Of a stretch of DNA of 64,000 bases, positions 21,601 through 34,757 are shown one piece after another. Source of the stretch: Rotaria sp. Silwood1 (lineage: Eukaryota; Rotifera; Eurotatoria; Philodinida; Philodinidae); NCBI GenBank assembly GCA_905250075.1, contig CAJNOP010000017.1, positions 124,001 to 188,000 of the forward strand, written 5' to 3'. Position 1 is the stretch's first letter. Every line of letters begins with the position of its first letter. The position numbers were made by a program, and so were the translations under genes. The notes under the pieces are model-generated. The model searched no databases. It had not been told where the DNA came from and saw only the letters and a program-made list of their open reading frames with translations.

Positions 21601-24119
21601 AATTCATATTCTAAAATCGTTATATCTCAAAACTGATAATGTTGAATTTTATTCTTAGCCATTGCAAAACTTAGCTTAATAGACGGTACTCTTTGTACAA
21701 GGAAACCGATTTTGGTTTAACAATGATAAGCAAGTGAATTCCAAAAATGATTTACACTCAGATGCGGCAAGAGCTTAGTTTCTTCGGATAAGAAAAGTTA
21801 AAGCAAAGAACAATATTATTTAGTTCAGGTTTTTCTTCTCTGCCTCGAATGAAAGAGCTCAGATAGCTCGAAGTTTCAGGATAAAAACATTTTGGCGCGA
21901 TCTTTGCTAGGTTGCAATGTGAAACTTGATGGAAAGCTTCAATTGATTATGAGAACTCCAACTATATCGATCAAAAAACCGCGACGGGGATCAAAGGAGC
22001 AGCATGTCGAAATTCACCAACATCCATAGCACAAGAATAAAGTGTGAGAGCCAGAGAGATAGACTGTATTGTGCTGAGCTCAAGATGTCAAGAAAAATCA
22101 AAAATTTGAACAAGTACATCGACACTTCTAATGTAGTGTTTTGAGAATAAGTCCAACCTTTTCGTTGTATATGTCAGCATGCAGTACGAAACGTACTTCA
22201 TAGAATCAGACCTCAACGTACTAAAAATCAATGTTACTTATCCATATACAGATGCAACTGATCAGAACATCGAAACTTTAGTTTTCAGCGAGGTCTATAA
22301 AATCACTATAGTAAAATCTCATCAATTCTCTCGAAAGTTTTTAAATTTAGATTTTTTGTTGTTATTTGATAGACTTTACTGTGAAAAGTTGATGATGAAT
22401 ATATGATATATTTTGATTCGATGTTGGAAGACTTGTAGAGCAAGCACTGATAAAATTTTCGGAAAGATAATTTTTTTCTATAAGATTTGACAGTCTTTAA
22501 ACTTTTCATTTTCAATACACTAGTTCAACTGCACGAAATCCTATAAAACTGCAAAAGGTTGAAGAAAAAATTCTCTGCAAACTGTTTAGAAGATTACATT
22601 TTTTCACTCATTTTCAAAATCATAAAAAGTTGGCTCAAAATTAAATTTGCTTCCTTTGAAACAGCAGTTCTTTGAGTTTTCTGACCTAAAGTTTCTCAAA
22701 ACAATGTAATACTAAATCTCTATAGTCAGTTTTCAGAAAAACTCATCGAAAACTGTATTGATTCATATGAAATTTTTTGAAAATAATCGTATGAGCGATA
22801 TAGTTGAAAAAGACTTCAATACAATAAATCGTTGGTATAAAACTCATACTTTGAGATAAAGACGATCATAACATTACTAACTTCATTTTGAATAAATAAC
22901 AGGATTTTGATTCAGTTTTCTAAGACAGTAACTTATCTTGTGTATTGTCTAAATCCAAAATATCACTTATGTCTGCCTTATTAATGTAGTACTATGAATC
23001 CAACGCGAGAACTAACTCGAGTTTGTGTCATTTCTAGTTTCAAGCAAAGTTCCTTTCCATACTTTGTGAGGAAGTGAAAACTTATTGAGCCGGTTTAAAA
23101 ACATAGTTTGTGGAACCCATCAACAAATACATGATGTCTTCTTTTAGTTTACATTTTAAATGAGTTACAGTCGACAAGAAACACTTCATCTAGATGATCC
23201 TTTTCATTTATATACCTCTCGAAAAGGTCGTCCGACAGCTCTCAAATTTAATCACACTGACAGTTTGTAATGGTTTCTATACTGACAGGTTCAGCAATTC
23301 AAAATAGCATTATTACATACCGAGAACTTTCAGAAGCTCACAAAAAATGAAGGAACTATGAAGATAAGACTTATTGATCTCGACAGTCATATATAGTGAA
23401 CCTTACAACATTATGCTCGTTATCAAATGATGTTGTAAACATTATTAGGCGCCGTGAGCGTTTACAGCTATATTTTTGACAAGAAAAATAGACGCACAAC
23501 TATATTCAGAACGAAAAAAGTTGACTAACTTAGTTATCTAAGAAAAGAAGGAGATTATTGTGAAGAAAACATTCCGCCATGATGCTTCATATGAACGATT
23601 GACATTTTAATATTCGAAATGCAGATCTAGAGTTAATTTGCTATGTCGTGCGGCAAAAATGCCGTAGTGCCTATTGATAATTACTGTTTGAGATTTATAT
23701 TAAGTTGAGTTCATATCTTAGTAACTTACTTTTAAATATTTCTTAAAGAGAAAAGATACAATACGTTACACGTTTTTAATTTCTTTATTGTAACATAATA
23801 TTGCTCACACCATTGTAACACTTGTCGTATAGAAAGAGAACCATGCTGACGAGTATTAACACGCTTTCTACTATAACAAAAAAAAACGTGCCAACCAACA
23901 ACGTTTTCTGAAAAGCTAATGAGTGTGGCTGTATGAACGTGAATATGACACTCACCATATCACCAGTCTCGAATGTATAAGGCATTAGAATTACTTCTTA
24001 ATTCGAATTGCTTTGGTTGTTATGTTGTTTCTCTAAAGAAGCATTATCACTTACAGCGATAACTTAGTCTTGTGTCTCTTGCCGGATTGTTTTTGAAACT
24101 AAAGTTTAGTGTGGTAGTT
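21601..24119. other. Gene-poor region, mostly decayed
   Basis: 2.5 kb with no coding ORF recognised. The part near 23780-24000 (minus strand, around PYTFETGDMVSV) may be a further decayed piece of the neighbouring Penelope-like element, with low confidence. Confidence 0.35.
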
Positions 24120-25416
24120 CATAAACATTGCAATGCAAATTTTCGTAATGGATAAGTAGTATTAAGTCGTTTGAAGAACCGTTTATCATGAGAAGACATG
24201 AATCATGGTAGATGACTATTTAATAATAATGTAAGTTTAATATTTAATCGTTCTCTATCAAAGTCTTTTAGATTGGAACTAAGACATACAGCTCATAACA
24301 ATGCACCTTTTACAGTACTAGAATGAATACAATGTGGATGAGTTGATGAATACATTGAAATATATGGTTCCGCTATCGATTTGTGGAAGATTGAAATTTT
24401 CACTTAACTACTTTTATTTTCATTATAATTATAATAGAGGAAGTAGTCAACACTTAATACAATAAACAGAACTGACATATCGGTCATAAAGTTCGTTGTC
24501 TGAAGTTTTATGTTCTACTAACTTTTGTTTCCATTCTAACATGCAGATATTAGCTAATGTCATTGCTAATGGTAATTTCATCTCTTATTTGTTGATAATA
24601 CTTATCTTCATCAGTAAGAAGTTATATCAAAACTAGACGAGCCCATTTCATCACAATATCCATCGTTATTTTATAAAATTTGCCTTTTCTGAGTCATTAC
24701 AAAACAACCACTCTAATTCCTCTATAGTACCTTTTTGAAGCATTGTACCATGTAAATATGGTGCCATCGAAAGTAGTAAATAATGTTGCTGGTGAGAGAG
24801 GAACACTAGCATTATATTGCCATAATGGTCGAACAAAGTCAATCCCATTAATAAATGTTGTTTGACATACTACTTGATCACATATTGGATGAAGAATTTG
24901 AGCTAAAAAGCGTAAAGCATCAGTAACTATTGCTCATATGGAAAAAAGTTGATCTTAACGTTTTGCTAGCCTATGAATAGTAATCAGACAAATCAATTTT
25001 TTATCCTATTCTCTATAATAGTATACTTATTTGGGTTTAGATTGAAACACAAATGTGTCTATTCAAGCGTATCAGTGTTTTGTATCATATGCTATTTCTG
25101 TTATTCAAGATCGATTGTCTTCTTATTTAATAATAGCTTCTTTTGATGACAATACAGTTTGTAAATGATCAACAAATACATTGATAATATATGCTATTTC
25201 TTTATAAACATTTGTATTGTGCATACACTGTAATACTGCTCCTGGGTAATCTTCGATATTGCTCATATGGAACACTTTACTCTTGTCTGTTCTTCGTAAG
25301 ACAACATTGAAATTCTTATATTGACCTTGAATACTTTTCATAAATCGATGTTTATAACCTACACAAATTAATAGTCTAGGTGAAAATGATGTTGAATATA
25401 ATCGAAACCTAATCAA
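24120..25416 (-). pseudogene. Decayed Penelope-like (Athena-type) retroelement RT
   Basis: Minus-strand fragments in the right order for a PLE reverse transcriptase. 25123-25416 ends with VVLRRTDKSKVFHMSNIEDY...NTNVYKEI, a typical upstream block. 24690-24940 contains VCQTTFINGIDFV, PLSPATLFTTFDG and, after a frameshift, YLHGTMLQKGTIEELEWLF. 24470-24580 has LPLAMTLANICMLEWKQKL then YDRYVSSVY, where YVDD of the active site has become YVSS. 24130-24400 has FHKSIAEPYISMYSSTHPH and NIKLTLLLNSHLP. Multiple stops and frameshifts, plus loss of a middle block (24960-25120), make it inactive. PLEs of the Athena group are known from bdelloid rotifers (established knowledge); placing this copy in Athena is inference. 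Confidence 0.8.
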
Positions 25417-27376
25417 ATTGAATATTATCGTTATTGAATCGAGTTCTTTCTAACACACTGGGTTCTTAATGACGCTTTTCTTTATTTTGCAGTGATAGAG
25501 TCATATGATGATTTGATTCATTGATTTGCATAAAAGATAGCTACTGACAAATAATAACAATTATTTCTTTCAGTTCTTGCTCGTTTAGTCTATACTATGT
25601 ATTTACGTTAGTAGTCTATTGTAGTTTTTTTATCACAATAATTATATCGAATGTGGGTGAATCTTTACTATCTGCTTTACTTTGTGCGCAACCTTCTCGT
25701 ATATCATCTTCTTTATCTGTAGCACATTACATCTACCATAGAACGTTCATTATTGAACAATGATATTCATTTTCAAGTACCGTCTAATGGTAGTAGGTGG
25801 TCGACAGCTCTATTCTGAAATATGTTTAGCTTTCCTGAAGTATCAAACTGCCAATATCTGAAAAAATTCGAACTTATATTTGGTTTTATATCGCGCAAAA
25901 TATACTGTGATAAACACAAGAATACAGATTATAGTACAAGTAATAGACAACAGTCATGGTCAAGAAGAAGCATCGTGAAAAAGTAGATGGTATGTAAAAT
26001 TACATAATACCTTTTTTGAACTGAATCTAAACCGAATCGAACCGTATTGAATTCTTTTGTTCGTTTTGGACTTTGACATGTTCGTCAGTACCATTGTTAT
26101 GAAGTCACATACTTTTCTCATTTGAAATAATTTTGGAACAATTTCAAACTATTTTATAAGCTGTAGGTAATAGATAATATCATCAAATCATGCTTTGATT
26201 GAACGATAGTTTTTAATTGACATGACAATAATGTAGGATATGCTGTGAGTATGAGTGTGAAGAAGATCATCACTTACACACACTTATACCGACAGAAATC
26301 TACGTTTAGAAACTCCCAACCCCCATGCATACTCTTAAGATGGATTTAATAGGAATTCATTTCAATTTCATTTAGAAGAATTTATGTGGAGACAGAAATT
26401 TGACGATGAATCTTTCAAAAAAATTGTTTTGTAAATTAATTTTTTATATTCTGTTCAATAATTATTTCGTTCTTTTTTTTTCGATCAAATTTATATGTTG
26501 ATGTGGGACATCTATTCTATATAGAATTTCACTCTCTTCATAGTGGCGTTCTTGTTAATCAATAATTTTTCTTCTTCTGTCTCTATATACATAAATAACA
26601 GGAGTATTGTAAAATTGCATAGACCCTTTTCCCTTCTTTAGCTTTAAATTTGAAATATGACCATATTTTATATGCAGCAGAAAATCAATATTCCTTTCGC
26701 CTCAGCTGAACTACGAGAGGAGCAACCAATTTTTGCTATGCCTTTACTAAGGCATGTGATTGAATTGCTCTGGGGAGTTAATGTAGGATATTATTCTTGT
26801 TTGGTATTGGCAATTTTTCATAATACATCAAAGTTAAAGAAGAGATTAGATGGAGTGTTTAGCTGTATTTTTTCTTCTATGTTGTATCTCATCATATTTT
26901 CCTTAAAGCCTGCCATCTAATAAGACGCTCTTATCTCAAGTAAACTCACGTCATCTACAATTGATCAATATTTTTACCATTGAATTTTTATGTTCTATAT
27001 TATTCTCAGAGAAATAGAAAAATTTCGATCAGCAACAGTTTCACTGTAAAATGAACCCTCACGTACTCGAACAGCAATATGAAATATGAGAAAATTCATT
27101 TCCTTTAATTTCAATATTCAGTTACACGTATTTCGATGCAATACTAATTTTTTAATTCATTTCCATTAACTATGAGATAGTATATTCACAGCTTAATTAT
27201 TGTCTTTAGATTGATGAGTTCGCTGGTTTTCACGTTTTATATATAGTCATGCGTATTTTTTCAATACTAGTAATTTAAATAGCTTTTGTCTCACGTGAAC
27301 GCTTTGAGGTGTTTATCTGAATATGATGTACTTTTGTCTATTTTCTTTGTAACATTAAAGAATTTTCTAACTCAAC
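25417..27376. other. Intergenic, nothing recognised
   Basis: About 2 kb upstream of the SLC49A4-like gene. One ATG-started ORF (26657-26920 plus, 87 codons) has no recognisable motif and looks non-coding. The promoter of the next gene should lie in the last few hundred bases. Confidence 0.4.
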
Positions 27377-28813
27377 ATGGCACGAATACCGTCAGATGTG
27401 TCACTCTTAATTCAACCATCATCTTCTTTATCATTAGCATCTTTTCCTGTATATCGGCGTCGTTTCTATGTTCTGTTCGTTTTTGCTTTTCTCGCATTCA
27501 ATCAATGTCTCTTTTGGTTAACATTTTCTCCAATCTCTCAAAGTACTCAAGCTTATTATCATATAACAGAGAGTACTGTCAATTTGCTTCTCAATTGGGG
27601 ACCAATTATTTTCATTCCATGCTTACCATTAGTCTATATTCTGTTGAACAAACACCATGGGTTTCGAAAATGCATCATTATACTCGCCGTAACAGATTTG
27701 TTGGCAACACTATTTCGCGTTTTACCCTTAATAGTCATATCTCCTTCGAGTACTCATTTTACTTCGATCTCTCTCTTCTTCATACATATTGGTCAAATAT
27801 TAAATGCTGCCTGTGGACCTTTGGTTATGGCACCTGTTTCGCAGCTCTCATGCCTTTGGTTTGGGCCCAACGAGAGAACACGTGCAACTACGTTAGCCAT
27901 TGTAGCCAATAGTTTCGGTTTAACCGTCGGTTTTCTCATCAGTCCTTGGATTGTGAACACACCTGATCGTATTCCTCAACTTCTCTACATCCATTTCGTC
28001 CTTGCCTTGATTCCTTGTATGCTGACGCTAGTATACTTTCCGGCACAACCACCACGAGCTCCTTCACCTGCTGCTCAATTGCTCATTAACGACTCGGCAA
28101 GTGAACAAAATTTTGGTTCATTGAATGTTTACATGAAAAATCTCAGGCAATGTTTTGACACACCTTCATTCCTGCTTCTCTGCTCTGTTGGTGGTCTATT
28201 GGGTGGTGCTTTTGCAGCATGGATGAGTCTCTTTGCTAATATTCTAGCACCAGAAAACTTCACGGAGAGACAGTCAGGTAATACAAACAAAAACAAAACA
28301 AAATGATTTTTAATTGTTTTTCTAGGCTGGTTCGGTTTCGGTGCATCTCTGGCTGCTATTATCGGTGGTCTATGTACAAGCACTCTGGCTGATATGCATT
28401 ACTTTCGTCGTTCATTCAAATCCATAATTCTTACGATGCTTGTTGGTTGTTTGCTTGCTCTTGTATGGTTTGATTTGTCTGTTCGTACTATCTTCTATGA
28501 TGAACCGATTTTCAAGCCCACTACCACTACCATTACTCTAGCAGTGACATTGGTTGGTCTTTTTCAAGGTTCCGCGGCACCCTTGGTTTATGAAGCTCTA
28601 GCTGAAATCATGTTTCCTTTACCTGAATCATTATCTGCATCGGTTTTGGTTCAACTTAACAATGTCACAGCTCTCATTCTTCTCTTTATTCCACCCACTC
28701 TGTACCAGTGGATGAATTTTCTGGTTGTTATTGCTGTCAGTAGTTGTATTTTGATGATGGTATTCGTACAAATCGAGTACAAGAGACGAAATGAAGACGA
28801 GAGAAAACAATAA
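27377..28813 (+). CDS. SLC49A4: SLC49A4-like (DIRC2) major facilitator transporter
   Basis: A 12-span MFS transporter; the vertebrate orthologue DIRC2/SLC49A4 sits in lysosomal membranes. Two exons, 27377-28277 and 28326-28813, give 462 residues. The N-terminus has YRRRFYVLFVFAFLAFNQC, matching the human YRRRW...FSLLGFLQC. NWGPIIFIPCLPLVYILL is span 2, and the WFGPNERTRATTLAIVANSFG stretch is the conserved loop after TM4. PAQPPRAPSPAAQ is the central cytosolic loop. Exon 2 starts GWFGFGASLAAIIGG, equal to GWIGFWSIVGG in human. A dileucine-like lysosomal signal is possible near the N-terminus (SLLIQP). The other SLC49 members (FLVCR, MFSD7) fit less well. No defects seen. Confidence 0.93.
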
Positions 28814-28877
28814 AAATTCATGTATGTTTTATAGATTATTGTTTATCACACATCAATGATATTGTTCATCATTTTGT

Positions 28878-28883
28878 AATAAA
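28878..28883 (+). terminator. Polyadenylation signal AATAAA of the SLC49A4-like gene
   Basis: AATAAA about 65 bp after the stop codon. An earlier AATAAA overlaps the stop but is too close to serve alone. Confidence 0.5.
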
Positions 28884-31800
28884 AGCTTGCTTTAGCGTAA
28901 CTATTTCATATACCTTGGAAGATTTCCATTCCGTATGAAAGTTTGCAAAACTGAATTCTTTTTAATGTGACTCGATAGTGTTTTTCATATTCTGCTAAAA
29001 TGGGAAAAAAGTAGGATTTCATTAATCTACATGACTCTCTACCAAAAGGAATGTTTGCCTTATGACTTCTTCGAATTCAGATGCTTGTGATTCTAAGTTC
29101 TTCCAGCTTATTAGACTGTATTGATGCATCCTCTAGTTGTTGCTATAATATCTTTGAATGAGTATGCATGCAATATACGATTAAAATACACTGAGGCATC
29201 ATTATTCTGTGAGGAACCCTCTGAATAAGAACCATGATGGTATCGCTGTGAAAAAAAATTTAGCGAATGAAGAGCTCTTTGGAAAGATACTAGAGCTGCA
29301 TGACAACTCTTCATTATAGCCTCTATTGACGAACGAGTCAGTTTGAATCGTTGAATTCCTGGTGGTAGCTCAAATCAAACATTCTAATTTGTTTTCGGCT
29401 GATACGGGCATTAATAATTGTTCTCTCATATGGAGGAGTACTCATATCAAGAAGTCAAGAGAATTAATCGTGTTTTTTATCAGATGTTTCCCTTAGTCAT
29501 TCAATCTCAGTTCTATTCAGTAATCCTTAATCGCGATAGATCAATTTCAAAGACTTGAACAGTCAAACGTAGATCTTCGACCTAAACTTCAAAGAATAAA
29601 AAAGACATATGCGAAAGTTTCATATCAGTTTACTTTAGACGAGCTTATAGACCAGTGCAATGTCTTTTGAAAAGAATTGATCAGCTATACCTTTCATAAG
29701 AAACTAAATCTGGTGTCCAACTTGATGGAAAAAAGATGGAATCATATCTGAGCTCTTTATAACAATTTTTACAAACTCCATGACATTGAAAGATAATAGC
29801 TCTACTAAAAGATCATTGAGCATTTAAACTAGCAAAACAAATCACGAAACTAAATATAAAGCACCCTAATCTCGACCCATGCGTTACTATACCAGTAATC
29901 GTGTATCTGAAACATGAAGGTCTACCTTAATAATGACAAAGAACAAGGTTGCATGCATATATTATTTAAAGAAACTACACAAAATTGAAGAAACCTTGAG
30001 CATCTCTCTCGATCAAAGAAAAGTAGCGATTTCCACAGATATAAGGACTAGCACAGTCGTCGAAATTCTCTGTCCATTCTTGTTTCGTCTGTCTAAAACA
30101 AGCAGTTTTCAAATAGATGATCTGAAGGCATTCTTTTTTTTTTAGAAAATATAATCAAGGTTTGAACTAGTGATTCTCATTGCAATTCATCAACATCGTT
30201 TGTCAAAGTATATACAACGTGAGAAAGCTCTTGTTTGCGTTGAATGAATTTTTGATTTCTTTTGTTTGCAATCAAGTAATGCAATAGCTAAAAAATTGAA
30301 CTTCTCGTTCATATTGTCATCATAGTAATTATTTCGACCACTTATCACGCTAATTCATGCCATCATCAAGTTTTTTTCACGTTTGAAATAGTCTTCTTTC
30401 AATATGTTTAGGCTGTTATTATCTTGTAAGATGAGTCAATGATCGATCGGTAGTATGTGTCAGCAGGTTGTAACCCGTTCAGCAATACCGATAGGGACAA
30501 CGCCTTATTGTCCAAATGTTACACAATCACGAAAAATGATAGTATTCTTAATAGAGAGGTTGCATCAACCAATCAACGAAGAATCTCGATTATAGTACCA
30601 GTCCTAACTATTTCGGCAGAGTCAATTGTTATTAATGCTATTATCTACAAACGGAAATCAATTAATATTCACTTTCAATTAGTTTTTGTATAATAAAGTT
30701 TATAATCATTTATATAACTCATGAGGGCTTGAACATCTGAAGAGGAGACATGCGATTATTTATTAGGCAAAGATGAAAAGAACAGCATGATAACGTAGAG
30801 CATGAACATAATCAAGGTTAACTCTATTGGATACAGTAAAGATAGCTTTCACTTCATCAAGACAACTCTGATTGAACCAACAGATTAATGAAGATTTTAG
30901 TGTGGAATTCACTATGAAACAGTCAATATGTACTGCTTCAACTTTTCAATATCTTTCTGATTCACTGAGTAGAATTAAACAAGACACGTTTTGTTCACAG
31001 TGACAAACTTTACCATTCTCTTTTACATCAAGTTAGCAAGATTACCCGAAATACACTGATTTTTATGAAGAATCATACTCATCAAAGACATAGCAAATAA
31101 GAATTGTGTTCATGTCAAGTTAAGACGGCTAGAAACTAATGCAATCGTTTGTGAAATAAATAAACTTTCTTCCAATCATATGACTATTAGTGAATGATGT
31201 CGCACAAAAACGTCGAATAATATCGGATATATCTGATTAGCAATCCCCTGATTGTAGATGATGTCTCAAAGTATTTTGAGTCCAACTGATGAAGGTCCGC
31301 AAAAATATAATATCCAATCTCTCTCAGTGAATTGTGAAACCACGATGGCTCGACAAATTGCCTTTGACATAGTTGATAATAAATAGGTGTAACTTTAATG
31401 AAATTACCATGGACATCGCAGAATGTTCGAATGTCGTTCGTATAGTCCTTCGTAGACTTCTTGGGATGGTGAAGAAATAGTTTTTTTTATGGTTTATAAT
31501 GAAATACTGTTGTAAACAGCGAGAATGCTAATCATGTTGACAAACATTTTGATATAGCAGCGCATGGCAATGGAACCGTAATAAAGTTTCGTACGACTCT
31601 GCGAGTATTTCTCAAAAATGTTCAATTTATAAAGAGAATTTTTCATAGTTTCGACAGCATGTTTTATACGAAGCTGAATTGATGTTTCTAAACTGTAAAC
31701 AATCCAATCGGAAATAATCGATCAAAAAAAAACGCTCGTTCAGTGTGAAAATATGTACTTTTTTACGTTTTCAGAAGACTATATTTTTAAAGAAAGCGAA

Positions 31801-34144
31801 TTTGAAGGTATGATACTCACAACCTTGCTTTTTTTAAAAAAATGAAATTCATTTTTCTATTCCTTACCGTGTGTTGCTGATGATCGAATATTTCTAGCAG
31901 AATACTGTTTCACAAACAACATGAGATCAGTTCAGTATGGAGTGACGGAACATCACATAGTTGTTAATCCACATACAAGAGCAATAAGTGTTGTGAACAC
32001 AAATGACATCGAAATCATGAGAATACTTAAAGATGCAAGTAGTCGGAGCACATTGAAGAAAGTCAGATGAATGAGAAGTTTAAATAGCAATCCATTTTAT
32101 GAGAAGTTCTTCGATTAATATGGCAATAGTTGTCAAAAGACGAAAGCGACTTGACACAAAGCTATGCAGTACCGATATATCAAGAGGTTCTACAATAGAC
32201 TGAGAGAACATGGTCATGTTACTCAGCAACAACTTACTATTGCCGTTTGTCGTGATATATAGAGGAGAGATTTCATACTGCTAACTGCTATACCTACCCA
32301 TGCATTCTCTTCGGCAAACAGAAAATGGCCTGTAGATATTCCCGTAACAAGGCGATTGGCAAATGTGAATTGTTTAACAATGAGTAGTAATCAAGCAAGC
32401 AAATTGGATGCAGTATTTTTGATTTATTCAAGAGCAGCGTTAGTTTTGGTTATCAAAATACTTTCAGGTAATGTTAATAAGTTGACCAATGGCGAAGCCA
32501 TAAAACCATTGATCGTATCAGCAAGTGTTTATGCAATACTTCTTGCAGAGAGTGACAACTAGTTGTCACATTGCACTCAGACTAATTCGCACATCCATCG
32601 GCCAGATCACAGTTACATTCGTTCCTAAAACATAATCGACCCATGATTGCGAGACAAAATTGTTGGAACAACCTTGATGAAATGACGATTCAATATGAAC
32701 ACATGCGTCATAAGGTACTGACATTTTTGAGCACGGACATTACTGTGTATCTTGATACTTTACTTGAAGAATTTCGAAATCAGTTTGTGTTGGTAATATG
32801 ACTATTCCTGTCTTGATGTGAATCTCTAATGAAGTATAAAGCCTTACTATGTATACAATCACGGAGACTAGGAGAATGAATAGATGAGTAGAAAGAATTT
32901 CTCTGCGAATTACTCTAGTATCTGTCGATTGTGAGTCAAAAGGATTGAAGGTAGCCCAATTTTCTCTCAAATACACATGTATCCATTGCTTCAGACGAAG
33001 TTGAGGCATTTTAATACTCAGTGGAGATCAGACTCTGTGATGATTTTGTATTCGTTTCAGTTGTTCTTCAACACAACTGATCAGATGAACACAAAGATAT
33101 GTAGTCTTTCACTATTTGTGAACTGAAGTTTTGTAATGACAAAAACTTTCTCGTCGATCGTCAGCAAAATAAAATGAATGCTTGAAATTTATTCGAAGCG
33201 TAACAGTGAATACTGACAATGAATTTTGACAGAAAAAGATAGCCAAATGATAGTCACTCGTTCGCCAGATGTTGTGTATTCATTCAGATGATTGACAAAT
33301 ATCATCTGCTAGGCAATTCATGGTTTATATTGGTATGATATCGCTTTATATTTGTTTTGCTGTTGTAGAAACACAAGAAAGCTTCATGGAGTTTATTCAT
33401 CTTAGCAACAGAAGAAACTTTAACGTTTCTTTTTAAGGACATTCCTTAGTCGCACTGAAAAGTACTGTGAAATAGTAATAGAAAAACTGAAAATGTAGGC
33501 GCTTCATTTTATGCTGATGAAAAGCATCGTATAACAGTATTTTCTATAGTCCATTATATTTTCGATTGAGAAGCTATCGAACTCATTATAATTTCTCATT
33601 GCCATGTTGACTAATTATCACTCATATCCTGAATGTCTTCTGTAAAATATTCATTCAAAGAAACTTTCGTATTGATCCAGCTATTAAACGCTGTGTTTGG
33701 AAAAAACACGAGTTCAATGTTGTTTCTACATGCAATTTCACTATCAATCGAAAAGCCACAATCAATTCCTATCGGTCGATAGCCAATCTCAAATGTTTGA
33801 CTTTTTCGACAAGCATTTGTCTCTGTCTGGTCAGCTTCATTGTCGTACACTTCTTCATAGTGAATGCTACTAAAAGTTAACAAAAGAATACTTGTACATT
33901 CGGTATATCTGCTGGATTCTTATCAGACATTTAAAATTTAATTTAAGTATGTTATCTTATGCCTGAAATATTCGATTTGATGTTGACCAACTTCGATGTC
34001 AAATGCAAACGCGATTGGCTGATTTCATAGAAAAAAAACAACCTTCATTGTATCGATAGCTTGGCGTCTTTTCATTCTCTAAGTAATTTATTATCGGTAT
34101 CATGATTACTTTTTTCTTAAGCATGGTGAATTGATAGACGACAC
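28884..34144. other. Gene-poor region with possible decayed coding remnants
   Basis: 5.3 kb without a convincing gene. Two places look formerly coding. On the minus strand 29110-29440, two frames together read TPPYERTIINARISRKQIRM and then FKLTRSSIEAIMKSCHAAL. On the plus strand 31846-32070 and 32280-32562, open frames include NPHTRAISVVNTNDIEI and SANRKWPVDIPVTRRLANVN. I do not recognise the families and both carry stops or lack starts. Confidence 0.3.
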
Positions 34145-34757
34145 ATATATCGAGTGGCCCAGATAAAATCGGACACTTTTATTTTGATCATATCATCTGT
34201 TCTTTTAAAGCTATTAGGTTAGTTTTTTTTCAGTAGATTCTCCAAAAGACTCTTCATGAAACTTTATTTTTTTTTTAGTGCACAAAGCATCCACCATTTT
34301 GCAAAACTCAATACATTCTTTTACTTCAATCTTCAACATTTTTCTTTACAACACCATCACGAAATCTTTTTACAGCATGTTTTAACTCATTAATCAATGT
34401 CGATTTACTATAGTTCTGATTTGAGTCCGAATGAATTATTGTACTTGAGACGAATTGAATCAGGCAATAAGTTGGAATAGAATATAATATAAATCGCCGC
34501 TAATTAATAAACTAAAAAAAAAATGCTGTAAAAAAATTTCATGATGATGTTGTTTAGGGAAAGTGTTGAAGATTGAAGTAAAAGAATGTATTGAGTTTTG
34601 CAAAACGATGAATGTTTTTTGCACTAAATAAAATTTAAAGTTTCATGCAGAGTCTTTTGAAGAATCTGCTGAAAAAAAACTAACCTGATAGCTTTAAAAG
34701 AACAGATGACATGATCAAAATAAAAGTGTCCGATTTTATCTGGGCCACCCGATATAT
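34145..34757. mobile_element. Tc1/mariner-like MITE with long terminal inverted repeats
   Basis: The ends are near-perfect inverted copies: TATATCGAGTGGCCCAGATA on the left against the complement of TATCTGGGCCACCCGATATA on the right. The match continues through AAAATCGGACACTTTTATTT and on for roughly 240 bases per arm (to about 34380 and from 34523). The flanks are TA-rich, fitting a TA target. There is no transposase ORF. The ends (TGGCCCAGATAAAATCGGACAC) look like a Tc1/mariner relative, and the two arms make a foldback structure. Confidence 0.8.

Noticed and set aside
23785..23985. Small membrane-protein gene on the minus strand
   Set aside because: Hydrophobic by AT bias, with no splice partners or motif; it more likely belongs to the decayed retroelement flank.
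26657..26920. 87-codon plus-strand ORF upstream of the SLC49A4-like gene
   Set aside because: It has an ATG but no recognisable motif, no adjoining exons and an AT-driven hydrophobic end.
32356..32562. Helitron-type helicase fragment
   Set aside because: A vague resemblance to the conserved NGxxG region did not hold up: no helicase motif is present in order.
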